From assembly GCA_030710605.1 (NCBI GenBank), contig CP092863.1:118136164-118200163 (forward strand): DNA of 64,000 nt, written 5' to 3'. A program made the position numbers and the translations under genes. Under the pieces are notes generated by a model. The model was not told the DNA's origin. It made no database searches and saw only the letters and a program-made list of their open reading frames with translations. The number at the start of each line of letters is the position of its first letter. The stretch's first letter is position 1. This DNA is from Cordylochernes scorpioides. Its lineage: Eukaryota > Arthropoda > Arachnida > Pseudoscorpiones > Chernetidae. Below are positions 22,115-33,467 of this stretch, piece by piece.

Positions 22115-23520
22115 CCTTTATTTGCAGTAGAGGGGGGGGATCGTTTTAAAAAAATAGGGCAATATTGTTTGAATTCTTACTCATAGATGACTCGCTTATA
22201 TAAAAAATGTATATTGTGTTAATTGACGTATTTTGATTATTTAAAAAAAAAAAAGAATAACGACAACAAAACGTATTCTACGCGTGTTTTAAACCCGGGT
22301 GTGCTTGCCGAAAAGCCGGGTTTCCTTCCCAGTATGCAGTTCAAACCACCGCTCTCTTCACAAAAATTGTTTGAAACTCAAAATAAACTGGCGAAACCAC
22401 TGGGAAGATTCACCACCGATGAGCCAGGCTCTCCCATTATTTTATAAGTGCAGTAAGAGCAGTAGAAAATTGATTTATTTAAAAAAATAATCGTTGTTAT
22501 AAATATAATATATGAATATTAGTCGTATTATTAAAAAATCTATCGTTGGAAACAAAGATGTTGCTACAAAGAGGGGTACAGCAGTATGTGATTCTATTAT
22601 AATTATTTGTGAATTTACTCGGTGGTTTTTGTAGGAATAAGTGAAGTTGGCGACTATGTCCACTACCACATACACATCACTGAAATCTTCTATGAAAAAA
22701 AGGGGAAAATTTACGACATCCATAAAGATTCGGTAAAACTGGATACAAAGTGACGTTCAAAAAAGTTCCAGGTTCTTTCCGGCGACTGTTTCCTTTTGAT
22801 AAGATCAGGTCTTTCCCGTTTGGAGGACGTTTGCTAATTCATCCTTGTTTTATTTAATCTGTGAGAGAGGACCTTGAGCTCTCCCGCAACAAAAGACATT
22901 TCCTCAATATGAAACATTCCCTTTTGTTCTTGTGTTTATATTACTTAAGAATAAACGTCGTACAATTGCATCATCTAAATACTGTATTTTTGCCTTTTTT
23001 TTTTACTTTTCTAATTATACGATTTTCGTTTATTGTTAATGGTAATATAGTGAAGCAAGAAAATTATTATTCTTTGAGTGTGAAAGCTTGTAAAAATGGG
23101 AACTTACCCTCTACCATTAATTTGTTATATTTTTCTTTGTCGTCTGTTTTTGCATAAGTTTAATTTGGTTAGAACGATGTATGTAAATTAGATGATTCTT
23201 TTGTTGCCTTAAATACGAGGTAATTAACTCTCTTTATATCTATACATGTTTAAAGTTTAATAAATTAATTTTATAAATCTGAGAGTTATCTTCAAAAACG
23301 ATCCAACATATAGCATAGAGATAAAATAGAGGCGGGCCCCTGGAGCACAAATCTCCAACTACCTGCGATCTGTACAGCTACAGTGTAGGTCAGTTCTAGT
23401 CATTGGAGAATATATTGCTGTGGTGATGACTATTTGACCAGATAGTTCCAGGCTGAGTCAGGAAGTAGGACCATAGCTTATAGCATATTTCTTTAATAAC
23501 CAGTTCTCAAGAACTGATGG
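22115..23520. other. Intron DNA, no recognised feature
   Basis: Apart from a short repeat D piece at 22385-22460, I see only AT-rich sequence with short random frames. An unassigned repeat word (CTGGAGCACAAATCTCCAAC at 23341) also occurs in altered form at 38152. Confidence 0.35.
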
Positions 23521-23529
23521 CACAAGAAC

Positions 23530-23730
23530 CTATAGGACTATTGTCCTGGTGTGGAACTAACACCTACCCACATATTCTCATACCCAGCAAAGTACGTAGC
23601 CTTGCAGAAAATTGACATAGACCCAGAGCAGCAGCTTTACACACCCAAGATAGTGGACATTGCTGCTGCTGTGATGGAGATGTATGGAGACATCTGAGGC
23701 TCTTCATTGGACACGACAACAACAACAACA
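23530..23730 (+). pseudogene. LINE ORF2 C-terminus and 3' tail, decayed
   Basis: The order ACTGTCCTGGTGTGGAAC, ACCTACCCACATATTCTCAT, then ACATCTGAGGCTCTTCATTG and (CAA)n is shared with 30360-30570, 42545-42745, 61185-61285 and 62535-62635. In the better copies it continues an RNase-H-like frame, so it is the 3' end of a non-LTR retrotransposon. Confidence 0.6.
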
Positions 23731-25197
23731 TGGTATAGACCTGGATAAAATTACTTCTGTGGTTAATCCGGAACAGAATGTAATATGATCCTTGGGGAAG
23801 TTTTCGAAGGTTTGCATACGCGAAACGCTTTTTGTTCATTTAGGAATTTTTAGTGTCTTGATGTGAACATTTCCCTCACCCTTTTATCTTGCAAGGGAGA
23901 TGTTAGTTTGTTTCTGTAAAAGCTTCTATGAAACCCCTTTCTATTTAGCCCAATGGTCTGAGATATAGATTATTTGGGAAGAAAAAAAAAACTTCAGTTT
24001 TGGTTTAATTTTCTAAAATAGCTAATAAAATATTAAGAAACCATACAATTTATTCTCTTGTGAAGCAATATCGCCGTGCTTATTTAATGGTACTGGGAAT
24101 AAGGAAGAATTCATTCAACAAATGCAATATAAAATTTATGCCTATATGCAAACATGCACACAGCAGTACACACAACATTTTATCTAGTTGCGTGTAGAAG
24201 CCAGCTCCTCGAATTTTTGACGTGTTTAATTATATAGCTCATTTTATCCTGTCAGAGAGACATTTTCCATCAAAGCAGGTATAAGGGATACTATGTAAAT
24301 TTGATGAGGGTGCATTTCCCCGGTACAATGGATATTGAAGACAATGGAATTGCAACACTGGGTGAACAATGGGGGTGACAACATTGTTTGTTTCTGGGCA
24401 GGATTCCGGAACATTTAGCCTTGTAGATATCTAACTTATTATTTTATTATTAAAAATATAGGTTTTTTTACATATAGAAACGTCACGAAAACATATTCCG
24501 TTACCTATCTTGTTGAGATTGTCTCTGTCATAAGCCAACCTACAATAAAGATATTATCAAGTTAACGAATCGGTGAATTATTTTTTTCTCAGCCAAAAAA
24601 TTGCTTATGAAAGCAATTCATCAAATGTTTTATTGGCAAAAGTAGTGAAAAGCAGGACCAATTCATTAGCTTTTCACAAATTCTGGAGAACAGCCCAGTA
24701 ACATAGAAGGACATAGCTTGAGGAAAGATTGATGTTATTCTCCAATTTCTGTAGATACACATATTATTTTACTTGTGTTTACCTATCTGGAAGAATCCTG
24801 TATGAGACGAGTGTTCCTAATAAAGACTTTGTTGACTTATTATTTTTAATATCTTGTATTATAATCCTCATAACGAAAAAAAAAAAGCCAAAAAGGTCAC
24901 CTAATCCTACAACAACTGAACGTTGAGATATTGATGCGCCATCTATTGGAATATCGATATTAATTTAGCAACGTTAGTAAATACTTTCAGAATTTTCATC
25001 ATTTTAACACCCTTCTTTTCATTACTTTTTTCCCTTTTCTCTCATAAGAAATGTTTTATATTTGATTCATCGATTTAAACTTGCCATATTTTGTCTAACA
25101 CATTGTTGATATTTGTATTGTTTCATTCTTTTAAAACACATTTTATACTGTATAAAGTTGCGGGCGGATGGTATTTGTGTAACAAAAGAGGTAAATA

Positions 25198-25377
25198 AGT
25201 CAGTGGACGAGTGGGTAACACCCTCGATTCCCGACGGTCATGAATCGGAATTGAATCCCGCGTTAACATTTTGTTTAATATGTGAATAACCTTCATATAT
25301 TATTCACTGTTTCAATTATCATAAACTAGGTTGCTCTTGTTGTGCGGTACCTAATAATGTGATTTTGAACCAGAGGT
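25198..25377 (+). repeat. SINE family B, full copy
   Basis: Head GTCAGTGGACGAGTGGGTAA, B-box-like region and TTGTGCGGTACCTAATAATG end. It lies about 75 bp upstream of a hammerhead copy, both in the SLC10 intron. Confidence 0.75.
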
Positions 25378-25430
25378 ACCTCTCTCGTTTTGACAAATTC
25401 GAACGATTTCTTAACATCCAGTCATAGGTT

Positions 25431-25610
25431 GTTAGGAATTCGAAACCGTTCTTGTACTGATGAAGGCCATAGACCGAAACCTTGGTATACAGATTGTTGA
25501 CTTTTGTCTGAATTTGCCACAACGCCAGTTATGGAAAATTCTTCATCATCTTAACGTGTTCTGTTTTGGGGTGATAAACCAAAATACATTGTTTTAATGT
25601 GTTTTTAACT
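25431..25610 (+). mobile_element. Hammerhead-bearing repeat near the last SLC10 exon
   Basis: It starts near TAGGTTGTTAGGAATTCGAA, contains the motif at 25451-25495 and continues with GATTGTTGACTTTTGTCTGA, CACAACGCCAGTTATGG and CATTGTTTTAATGTG. It lies 160-340 bp before the 3' splice site at 25772. Confidence 0.6.
25451..25495 (+). ncRNA. Type-I hammerhead ribozyme motif, core intact
   Basis: Core boxes are present: CTGATGA (25457-25463), GAAA (25476-25479) and GTA before the predicted cleavage site (25485-25487). Stem I pairs TTGTA with TACAG(A) with one wobble and a terminal mismatch. Stem III is ACC/GGT with a two-base TT gap. Stem II is weak (two G-C pairs after an extra A). It is on the same strand as SLC10 and would be in its pre-mRNA about 280 nt before the last exon. 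Confidence 0.55.
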
Positions 25611-25772
25611 GGAGAAATGTCTCTTTTAGTACACCTTTTTATATATCTATTTTTTATTATTGTTTTTGTCTATTGTGTCATCTTAAAAATATATTTTGTG
25701 ACTATATTTGTATGCCTATTAGAGAAAATTGTATGTTTAATGGTGTTAAATAATTGGTGTGTGTGTGTACAG

Positions 25773-26401
25773 GTCTGATGCCTTTCTGGCTCTTCGTCCT
25801 TGGACGATCTCTCTATGCTGGAACTCCGACCAACGTCCCCTATGTCAAGATCTTCTCCACTCTGGCCGTTTTGGTTATCCCAGTCGGCATTGGTCTGGCC
25901 ATGCAAAAATGGCTGCCACGTGTTGCCCGTATGAGCAAAAAGTTTCTGGGACCTTTCTGTATTGCTATGATCCTCTATATCATTGTATTTGGTGTCTACG
26001 CCAACTTATATATGTTCCGTCTTATCTCCTGGGAAATCATTGGAGCTGCCACATTGAGTGTTTGGGTAGGATTTGCCGTATCGGCCTGTGTGGCTTGGGC
26101 CATGCGTCTACCTTTTGCTGATGTCATTGCTATCATGGTGGAAGCAGGTGTACAGAATACAGGCGTAGCCTATGTTCTTCTGATGTCAGCTTTGGTATCC
26201 CCTGATAGTGACAGAGCTATTATTGTCCCTGTCTCTGCGTCAATTGTAACTCCCATTCCTCTCACGATATTCTATCTTTCCCTTAAAGCCTATCGTAAAT
26301 GGTGGTCCCCCAAAGAAATTCACAAAACGGACGAATCCAACTCAATTCTCGGATCTTCATCCACAGGACCTGCTGAAAAATATAATAATGATAAAATCTA
26401 A
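25773..26401 (+). CDS. SLC10-family transporter, last coding exon
   Basis: It begins after a pyrimidine/TG-rich acceptor (TGTACAG) and ends with TAA at 26399-26401, giving about 208 residues. It carries the C-terminal half of a bile-acid:sodium symporter-type protein. Hydrophobic segments are LMPFWLFVLG, LAVLVIPVGIGLAMQ, FLGPFCIAMILYIIVFGV, IIGAATLSVWVGFAVSACVA, a segment with EAGVQNTGVAYVLL (26141-26182), and IIVPVSASIVTPIPLTIFYL. The E-x-G-x-Q-N motif lies in the second crossing helix; in the ASBT family the matching Glu and Gln contribute to sodium binding. A basic, then polar cytosolic tail (KAYRKWWSPKEI ... NNDKI) ends the protein. The reading frame joins 11669 through a split Gly codon. 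It presumably acts as a sodium-coupled carrier at a membrane; the substrate is unknown. Confidence 0.92.
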
Positions 26402-28300
26402 GTCCACCCCTATTTACACACTAGTACATAACTTCCTTTTTTAAAAATATAATTACAATGCGATTTTATTATATAAAATATCCATGTCTATATTTGAAAA
26501 TAATGAGTATGTTAGAGAATTTTGGAAATATATATGTTTAAAAATATTTAAGTGATAAAGTTCTCCAAAAAAAAAAAGTTTGTTAAACTTAATATAGGCG
26601 TTAAAATATCCGTTTTTAAATAAATATTTCTTAATTTTTCCATTCATATTATTTTCAAATTGTTTATAATGGGTATAAATATCTTTGCAAATTTAGTCGT
26701 TTGGTTTTCTTAGTAAAATATAGTTAGAACTTTTTTTCGAGAAATATAATCATCTTATTATTTTTTTAATAAAAGTTTTTAAAACTATAAATTTAGTAAT
26801 AAATATCTATTTGTGAAATATGTAAAATTATATATTTGTTACTATTATTTTTAAAATCTTAATGTTCCATCTTTTGTTTTTATTTAATTTGTACTTTAAA
26901 TTATATTTTTATAATAAAAAAAAATGTTATATCTGCTTAAAATTTTGAAAAATTTTCATATTTATTAACTATATATTAAATTCATAAAAAGGTTTTAACC
27001 ATTTTATAAAATTTCATGTTTTATATAATATGTGATATATATATATTAATATTAAATGAAATTTTAAAAGAAAGGAATATATGTGGCCATATTGAACGCC
27101 TTACCATATTTTATATGTATATCTTTTAGTAGTTCTCCATGTTTATAAAGGCATATTTATTTTATAAGCATATACATATTTTGAACATTGTTTTATATAT
27201 ATATATATATGGAAACAAAATTAAATATTTTCATATATCTTCCTTCCAATTTTATTTTTTAAAGAAACACTTTATAAATAAACATAAATCTTTTTTTTTT
27301 TTTGAGTGCATTTTATAACAAAGATATTAATATTTATAATGGGTATGAAACCGACAAAATTATATTTATAAATATGTTAAAAAATATAAATGTACTTACC
27401 AGAGATAGCGCCCTCAAAAGAGAGATATAAAATATTAGTATTATTTAATTATTTTAAAGTCAAATGGGGAAGAAATAATGTAAAAAGTATGTTTTGAAAT
27501 GTATATTTCTTTACTTTGTATAGTTGTGCAAGTATTTTTTTTCACATCTATTAAAATGTTAAAATGTTTATTAAAGTTTAAAAATTTAAAATTGTGTGTT
27601 TTGTATCATTTTTTCTCAAAATTTACCAAAATATTTTTCTACCAAAAGACTCTACCTCCAAAATAAGCATTTTGTATTTCACTAGTCAAAATTGCGGAAT
27701 TTTATTGACATTAGAATTATTATATTTTGATGAAATTGTATTATTTTATTTTTTTTTTGTGGAGAGGCATTTATTAAGAATTTATATATATATATATAGG
27801 GGGAATATCTTCTTTCCCTTTTTATTTTTAATTTATAGTATATAAAATATAAATTTACAATAATTTTAATTTAATAATAAATATAAATTTAAACAATATA
27901 TTTTTAAAATCATTTAAATGATTTTTTATGTCGAACCTAATTCATTCACCTTTTTAAAAAAGAAGCATCAAATTTATTGTAGTATTATATATATATTTTT
28001 ACAGAATATAAAAATTATTACATTATAATATATATTAGGTTGAAAGAGGATTAAGGTCCAATATTCTACCAATTTACATACACACAATTAATAAATCTTT
28101 ATTCTTAATAAAGATATAATGAATTATATGAAATATGCTTCCTTTTGTGTGTTTGATTAAAAGGAATTTAAAATATAGTTTTTCAAGTTTTAAAAAGTCT
28201 CAAATTTAAATTCGATAAATTATTCAAGCACATATACCTATTTATCTAATAGAAAATAACATTGTATGTAAAATTGAGTACGTTCGTGACGAAAAATAAC
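26402..28300 (+). other. 3' UTR of SLC10 and AT-rich intergenic DNA
   Basis: The region is extremely AT-rich and has many AATAAA-like words (for example near 26620, 26769 and 26912), so the poly(A) site cannot be fixed by eye. The open frames at 26453 (-) and 27594 (+) have low-complexity Phe/Ile/Leu content and are not supported as genes. No repeat copy is evident. Confidence 0.5.
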
Positions 28301-28302
28301 TA

Positions 28303-28536
28303 CAGTGGTACCTCGACATACGAGCGCCCCAACATACAAGTTTTTCGAGATACGAGCCGACGAGCAAGGGATTTTTTTGCTTTGAGTTACGAGCGAAATT
28401 CGAGATACGAGTTCGGTTCGGTAGTGTTGAAGATATTTATCTGTGATTTTAAATGGGAATTTTGTATGGGGAAATTTGCTTCGAGATACGAGCAAGGTTG
28501 CGGAACGAATTAAATTCGTATGTCGAGGTACCACTG
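28303..28536. mobile_element. Tigger-like MITE, complete
   Basis: The 234-bp element runs from CAGTGGTACCTCGACATACG to its inverted copy ending at 28536, flanked by TA on both sides (28301-28302, 28537-28538). The interior repeats CGAGATACGAG words. The termini match the widespread Tigger consensus very closely. The open frames in both directions are by-products. Confidence 0.9.
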
Positions 28537-29142
28537 TATATTTAAATGGATTCAAAATTGCATATTTCGTTTTTATGGAACAACTTCTTGACATAGCAAG
28601 CATAACAACAACAATAAAAAAAAAACATTAATATATCCTTTTGATTTTATTAAGGTCATTTTTAATTTTGTGCATATGTATTAAGTTTTTTTTTTCTATA
28701 TTAAACTTTGAAATGTTTTAATTGAACTTCAATTTTTTTTACAAATCTTAAAATATTTTCGCAGCTACTTTTTTTTTCAAATGTTGTCTTCAAGTGAAAA
28801 CTTTTATATGTGCTCATATTTTTTGAAATGTCCTTAGTACATTTTTTTCTAGGTTTTCAAATAAATAAAAAATGTACACTTATTGAATTAAAAAATGCTC
28901 TAAAAAATCAAAATTGATTTGATCAAATAATAGAATATATTTAGTAATGCGTATATAATTCATAACGAATACTTTATTTAAATTGTGTCAAGAAACGATC
29001 AATTTTAAAGCCACATTTATTTTTTAATTATAAAAAAAAAAACTTTTTTGCTCTTCAAATATTTTTGTCTCACGAATATACGCTGCTTATAAGTACCGTG
29101 CGCTAACTAATTGCGCCATTGCAGGAAGATGATATTCATGTA

Positions 29143-29410
29143 CAGTTAAACCTATCTATAGCGCCCTATTTTGGCGAGTAGACACTCGCATTCTCGTAGA
29201 CACCCCTGTACTGATGAGAGCAAAGAACTCAAAACCATGGTATACAGGTTGTTGGTTTTTTATCTGGATTTGCCCAAAACTGGTGTTGTGGTTCATTTTT
29301 TATCATCACTAGTAACGTTTTTAATTAGGGAGATGAACAAATACATCGTTCTCATTCATAATAAAAGGGAGAGGTGCTTCTTAATTATGTTAATTAATTA
29401 TGTTAATAAA
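29143..29410 (+). mobile_element. Tigger left end beside a hammerhead-bearing repeat
   Basis: CAGTTAAACCTATCTATAGC follows TA at 29141-29142 and is the left end of the Tigger family at 30598, broken off after about 35 bp. It is followed by a hammerhead-bearing repeat (29200-29400) with CAGGTTGTTGGTTTTTTATC and ATAATAAAAGGGAGAGGTGC. Confidence 0.55.
29205..29247 (+). ncRNA. Hammerhead motif, GAAA changed to AAAA
   Basis: Stem I (CCTGTA / TACAGG) is perfect, CTGATGA is at 29211-29217, stem II is GAG/CTC and stem III with ACCATGGT is kept, but the GAAA box reads AAAA. The lost G12 should inactivate it. Confidence 0.55.
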
Positions 29411-29414
29411 TGAT

Positions 29415-29735
29415 GTTAATATAAAGCAATAACGCGCCATCTATATATAGCAAATGAAAACATTAAGACGCGAATGTTTCTATCACAAATATATCAAACT
29501 TCTACTGTCCTTACTGCGATGAAAATGTATTGGGAGAGCTTGGTTCATCAGTGGTGAACCCTCCCAGCGGTTTCTCCAATTTAATCTACCAGACCGCGCT
29601 TCTTAGAGCTCTAATACTGTATTGGAAGGTTATGCTTATATACTACACTGAAGGGTGGAATCTTAGAAATGGTATTCAAGTAAACTATGGACATAAGCTT
29701 TTAGGACAGTAGATTTACATATATAAGTTCGAAAC
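29415..29735 (+). repeat. Repeat D, long copy
   Basis: It includes AATAACGCGCCATCTATATA, CTTCTACTGTCCTTACTGCG, the hairpin with GGTGAACCCTCCCAGCGG and AGCTTTTAGGACAGTAGA. In this copy the frame used by the 5890 copy is broken after 60 codons. Confidence 0.65.
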
Positions 29736-29850
29736 TATTTTAAACGCGTAAGATTATTTTTGAAATTAAACAATTCCTACTTTAATATCAAAAAGAATCT
29801 TACGCGTTTAAAATAGTTTCGAATTTTGATAACAGATGGCGCGCTAGTGC
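29728..29850. repeat. Foldback with CGAAACTATTTTAAACGCGT arms
   Basis: The left arm (29730-29770) is the reverse complement of the right arm (29790-29822), including TTAAACGCGTAAGATT. The right side goes on to ACAGATGGCGCGCTAGTGCA, also found at 2109 and 32276. The same arms enclose repeat D cores at 32290-32455 and 59310-59530, so this is a version whose centre is deleted. Confidence 0.7.
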
Positions 29851-30294
29851 ATCACATATATAAGTGTCAACTATCTGGTTATCCGTACTCTATGATAGGT
29901 TGAACTTCATTGTTGAAACTGTGACCAAGTCACGTAACGAACAATGATTACCATGGTGGGAAGAAGGAACAATTTGAAACGGAAACTGCGGCCCTAACAA
30001 ACGGTAATATATCTTGGCATTGTGCCATTGTGGGACATAAAACAATCCAATGACAGGTACCACAAATTTCAAAAAGCAATTTTGACGAATCGGTGGAAAA
30101 GGACATAGTTTCAAGGTTGCTACATCATTTGGAAAATATGTCTTGAAATGGCGGAGAAGGAAAAAAATAGAAGTGGTTAGAGAGGACGGGCGTCAAGGTT
30201 ATCTTAATTAATTTGCTCCCTTGTCGCTAGATGGCACTACTGGCCTTTCCCATTACAACGCTAAGGAATGTTGGATTTTCAATGGCGTGTTTTC

Positions 30295-30570
30295 TTGTAA
30301 AGAGAAAACTGACAAAAACAAGACTCACAACAAAACACTATAAAGGAATGACAATACATCCAGATGGCACAAGAACCTATAGGACAACTGTCCTGGTGTG
30401 GAACTAACACCTACCCACATATTCTCATGCCCAGCAATGGCCACAGCCTTGCAGAAAATTGACATGGATCCAGATCTTTACACACCCAAGATAGTGGATT
30501 TTGCTACTGCTGTGATAGAGAGAGATACATGGAGACATCTGAGGCTCTTTATTGGACACGACAACAACTT
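30295..30570 (+). pseudogene. LINE ORF2 C-terminus, decayed
   Basis: From GTAAAGAGAAAACTGACAAA onward, one frame and then others give pieces such as TYPHILM-type and GTNTYP-type peptides, with many stops. It is followed by the conserved tail ACATCTGAGGCTCTTTATTG and CGACAACAACT. It belongs to the same element as 42318-42745. Confidence 0.5.
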
Positions 30571-30597
30571 GTAAAGTTAACGATAAAATCAATAATA

Positions 30598-30958
30598 CAG
30601 TTAAACGTGTCTATAGCGCCCCCTCTTGGGACTCACCAAAATAGGGTGCTATAGAGAGGGGGGTGCTATAGACAGGTCACTTTTAATGTAAATCGCATCG
30701 TACTACGTATTTAAAATCGGACGCTATAGAGAGGGAGGCACTATTTAGAGGGGGTGCTATAGACAGGTCACTTTTAATGTAAATCGCATCGTACTACGTA
30801 TTTAAAATCGGGCGCTATAGAGAGGGAGGTACTATTTAGAGGGGGTGCTATAGACAAGTCACTTTTAATGTAAATCGCATCGTACTATGTATTTAAAATC
30901 GGGCGCTATAGAGAGGGAGGTACTATTTAGAGGGGGGCGCTATAGACAGGTTTAACTG
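30598..30958. mobile_element. Tigger-like MITE with internal 91-bp tandem repeat
   Basis: TA-flanked element (TA at 30596-30597 and 30959-30960) from CAGTTAAACGTGTCTATAGC to its inverted end GACAGGTTTAACTG. Inside, a segment of 91-92 bp (GACAGGTCACTTTTAATGTA ... TATTTAGAGG) occurs three times, with starts at 30671, 30762 and 30853; the final terminus at 30945 is in register. The array looks like repeated duplication of the right terminal region. Confidence 0.85.
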
Positions 30959-31159
30959 TACCATCTTCGAATCCAGTTCAAAATAACTTTATTGAATTCC
31001 GCACAAAAAGAGTACATCCCAGTTAATCATATTGTCGCGATTACGTTCTAGGGTGCCACAAGGAAACATGGAGACAGCTGGCAATAAAGGTTTCAGATAA
31101 CATCCGTCCACTGAACAAGTCGAGGAAAAAACTAAGCTAATATAATTATGAAGATGGTA

Positions 31160-31350
31160 TTAACACAAAGAAATAACACGCCATCTATATATATAAAATG
31201 AAAGGATTTAAAAGCACGAATGTTTCTTTCATACATAATACCAACTTCTACTGCCCTTACTGCGATGAAAAAATATATTGGGAGGGCTTGGCTCATCAGT
31301 GGTGAACCCTCCCAGCGGTTTCGCCAATTTAATCCACCAGACCGTATTTA
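31160..31350 (+). repeat. Repeat D, partial copy
   Basis: From AACACGCCATCTATATATAT through CTTCTACTGCCCTTACTGCG and the GGGAGGG/CCCTCCC hairpin to CCACCAGACCG. It is truncated before the box with AGGACAGTAG. Confidence 0.65.
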
Positions 31351-31454
31351 TAGAGAGAGAGAGAGAAAAAAAAAAAAGATGACATCTATGTAAAAAAAGT
31401 GAACAAAGGCATAAATTCAAATTAAGTTATGCAAATTGAAAATAAATTGATAAA

Positions 31455-32165
31455 ATAGAATGCGCTGCCGATGCATTTTTTTTACAATTTTTAAAACTCA
31501 TTTATATATTATACAAGAATGACATCCACGGCGCCAATTTATAATTGTAACGAATAGTATTTGAATAAAAGCATTTAATCGGGTAAAACCCGGGCGTTGC
31601 CCGGGTCATTCGTATATAATAATTGTATAAACGAATGCAAGACAAAATCACCGCGAATGTTTCTTTTTTTTAAGGCAATTTCTTTTTAAGGAAATTATCG
31701 TTATTTATCGTTAATTTTTGTTTCGATTTTATTGAAAAAAAACGTTATGGTGCCTTTAAAAAATGATCTTTATTACTATGCAGTTTTCTATTTAGTCAAT
31801 ATACCTAAGTTCATGTTGCAAATGTAATTTTCTCTATCGATTTAGTAGGTGAAATGCAAAAAAAAAAAATCGACATGATGAAATCTTTATGAAAATTCAC
31901 ATTTTTATTTTTATATTTTCAAGACACACACAGTTTGGGGCGGGACGTTTCACAAGAGAGACATCCACGGCGCCAATTTATAATTGTAACAAATAATATT
32001 TTAATTAAAACATTTAAAAAACACACAGTTTGGAACGGGACGTTTCACAAGAGTGACATCCATGGCGCCAATTTATAATTGTAACGAATAGTATTTGAAT
32101 TAAAACGTTTTTAAAATATATACGCACTCGTATAAAACCGGGCGTTGCCCGGGCCATTCGTCTAG
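31455..32165 (+). mobile_element. Helitron-type 3' ends, two in tandem
   Basis: Two hairpin ends of the CCCGGGCGTTGCCCGGG type are present (31587-31606 and 32138-32154). The second ends ATTCGTCTAG with T following (CTAG 32162-32165). Blocks of about 120 bp with ACATCCACGGCGCCAATTTA are repeated at 31510, 31960 and 32055. At 31466-31500 the end of the tRNA-Gly unit (GCCGATGCA plus its T-rich flank) is seen. No clear 5' TC end is visible, so the 5' boundary is uncertain. Confidence 0.65.
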
Positions 32166-32275
32166 TATTATATAAGGTTAAATACAGAATTGAATAAATA
32201 ATGTGGAGATTGAGGGTATATACAATGTTGTTCATTTACAATTATATTACAATATTATGTTATTATGATGTACTA

Positions 32276-32465
32276 GCGCGCCATCTGTTATGAAAATTCG
32301 AAACTATTTTTGGATTCTTTTTGAAAAAAAACAATTTCTACTGCCAGTAAGCCAGGCCCTCCCTTTATTTTTTTAAATTGCAGTAAGGACAGTAGAAATT
32401 GTTTAATTTCAAAAAGAATCATAGGCGTCTATAATAGTTTCGAATTTTCACAATTATGTTTTATG
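32276..32465. repeat. Foldback enclosing a short repeat D core
   Basis: Arms CGAAACTATTTTTGGATTCT (32299) and its inverse ending AATAGTTTCGAATTTTC (32450) enclose TTTCTACTGCC, CCAGGCCCTCCC and GCAGTAAGGACAGTAGAAA. The outer edge carries ACTAGCGCGCCATCTGTTAT. Confidence 0.65.
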
Positions 32466-32831
32466 GTATGTATATCTAGGTCCGGAATCTTGGGGCTTTG
32501 GGGATCTTGTTTTTAGAGAGGTTATCTTGTCTTGCTTGATATTTTAAGTGTATTTCTTTTTTTTTCTATTTTTGATCATTTTGCCTCATCTTCGAATCAA
32601 AATCTGGCCATATAGTATCGCCAATAAGGCTAATATCACAGAGATATTGTAGATTAAAATGTCGAAATTGTTAGGAGGGTTCAACACTGATGAGCCAGGC
32701 CCTCCTAATATTTTTTTTTATATTGCAGTAAGTACGTTAGAAAATAGTTTTCGTTGATGTTGTATTAAAAAAAAGCGTATTAAGTAGTTTGTATTTACAA
32801 ATGTAGATGGCGCTGTAATATATCCTATCTA

Positions 32832-33037
32832 CACTCATGGAGACAAAACTTAAGGAAGTGAAAAGTATTTGATGTCGCCGATCGTTTTTTTTTTTTTTTT
32901 TAAGTAGACGAGGCGTGTTCACATTTGGTTATATCGTATGTCTTCAATAAAGGTCACTGTAATATCTTTCAGAGTTATTGTTTCAATCCCGATATACATG
33001 GTAAAAGGTACAACTTCCTTAAGTTTTGTCCACGAGT
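32832..33037. mobile_element. Tc1-like MITE, full copy
   Basis: TA-flanked on the left (32830-32831). Its termini CACTCATGGAGACAAAACTT and GTTTTGTCCACGAGT are inverted. The interior has the GATCGTTTTTT / AAGTAGACGAGG junction and the asymmetric GGTCACTGTAATATCTTTCA half. The family is non-coding. Confidence 0.8.
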
Positions 33038-33467
33038 TCTGTCCTATAACTAGGATATTTACAGCATCTCAATCACTGTCACGTGACGTATAGGGTTCGC
33101 ATAAAGCGAAAATGGCACACCAGGGAGAAATAAATTGTTGTTTACTGTTTTATTGGACGTTTCCATTTTGTTCTAATATGAGTTACCTCGCTTCTAGCTG
33201 CCGTTTCCTTACATCGTTTTTTAATATATTTTTTAAAAAAGATAAATAAAGACTTAAATTAATCAATTCGGTTTAGAGATAATAAAAAAATCTTCAAATT
33301 TATCCATATGTATGTGTCATCTATAAAGAAATCATAAAAAATATCTCTTTTTAACGAGAAACTAAAGAAATACTCTATAAAAAAATAGCTAAAACTATAC
33401 TATATATTTTTTCAATTAAAAAGACATATTTAAAATACAATATAACGCGGCTTATGATTGTAAAACG

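Larger units (their letters stand above)
11670..25772 (+). other. 14.1-kb SLC10 intron filled with repeats
   Basis: The intron starts with GTGAGT and ends with a (TG)n run and TACAG. It contains SINE copies (12185, 13084, 14362, 19418, 25198), foldbacks (13481, 15403), Tc1-like MITE halves (18680, 21425, 21745), a LINE tail (23530), repeat D pieces (17440, 19140, 20395, 22010, 22385) and two hammerhead-bearing repeats in sense orientation (20610, 25431). I see no third exon in it. The length and content suggest growth by insertion. Confidence 0.75.

Noticed and set aside
25670..26121. Alternative frames over the SLC10 last exon
   Set aside because: Only the frame 25773-26401 has the SLC10 motifs and the correct join to the previous exon.
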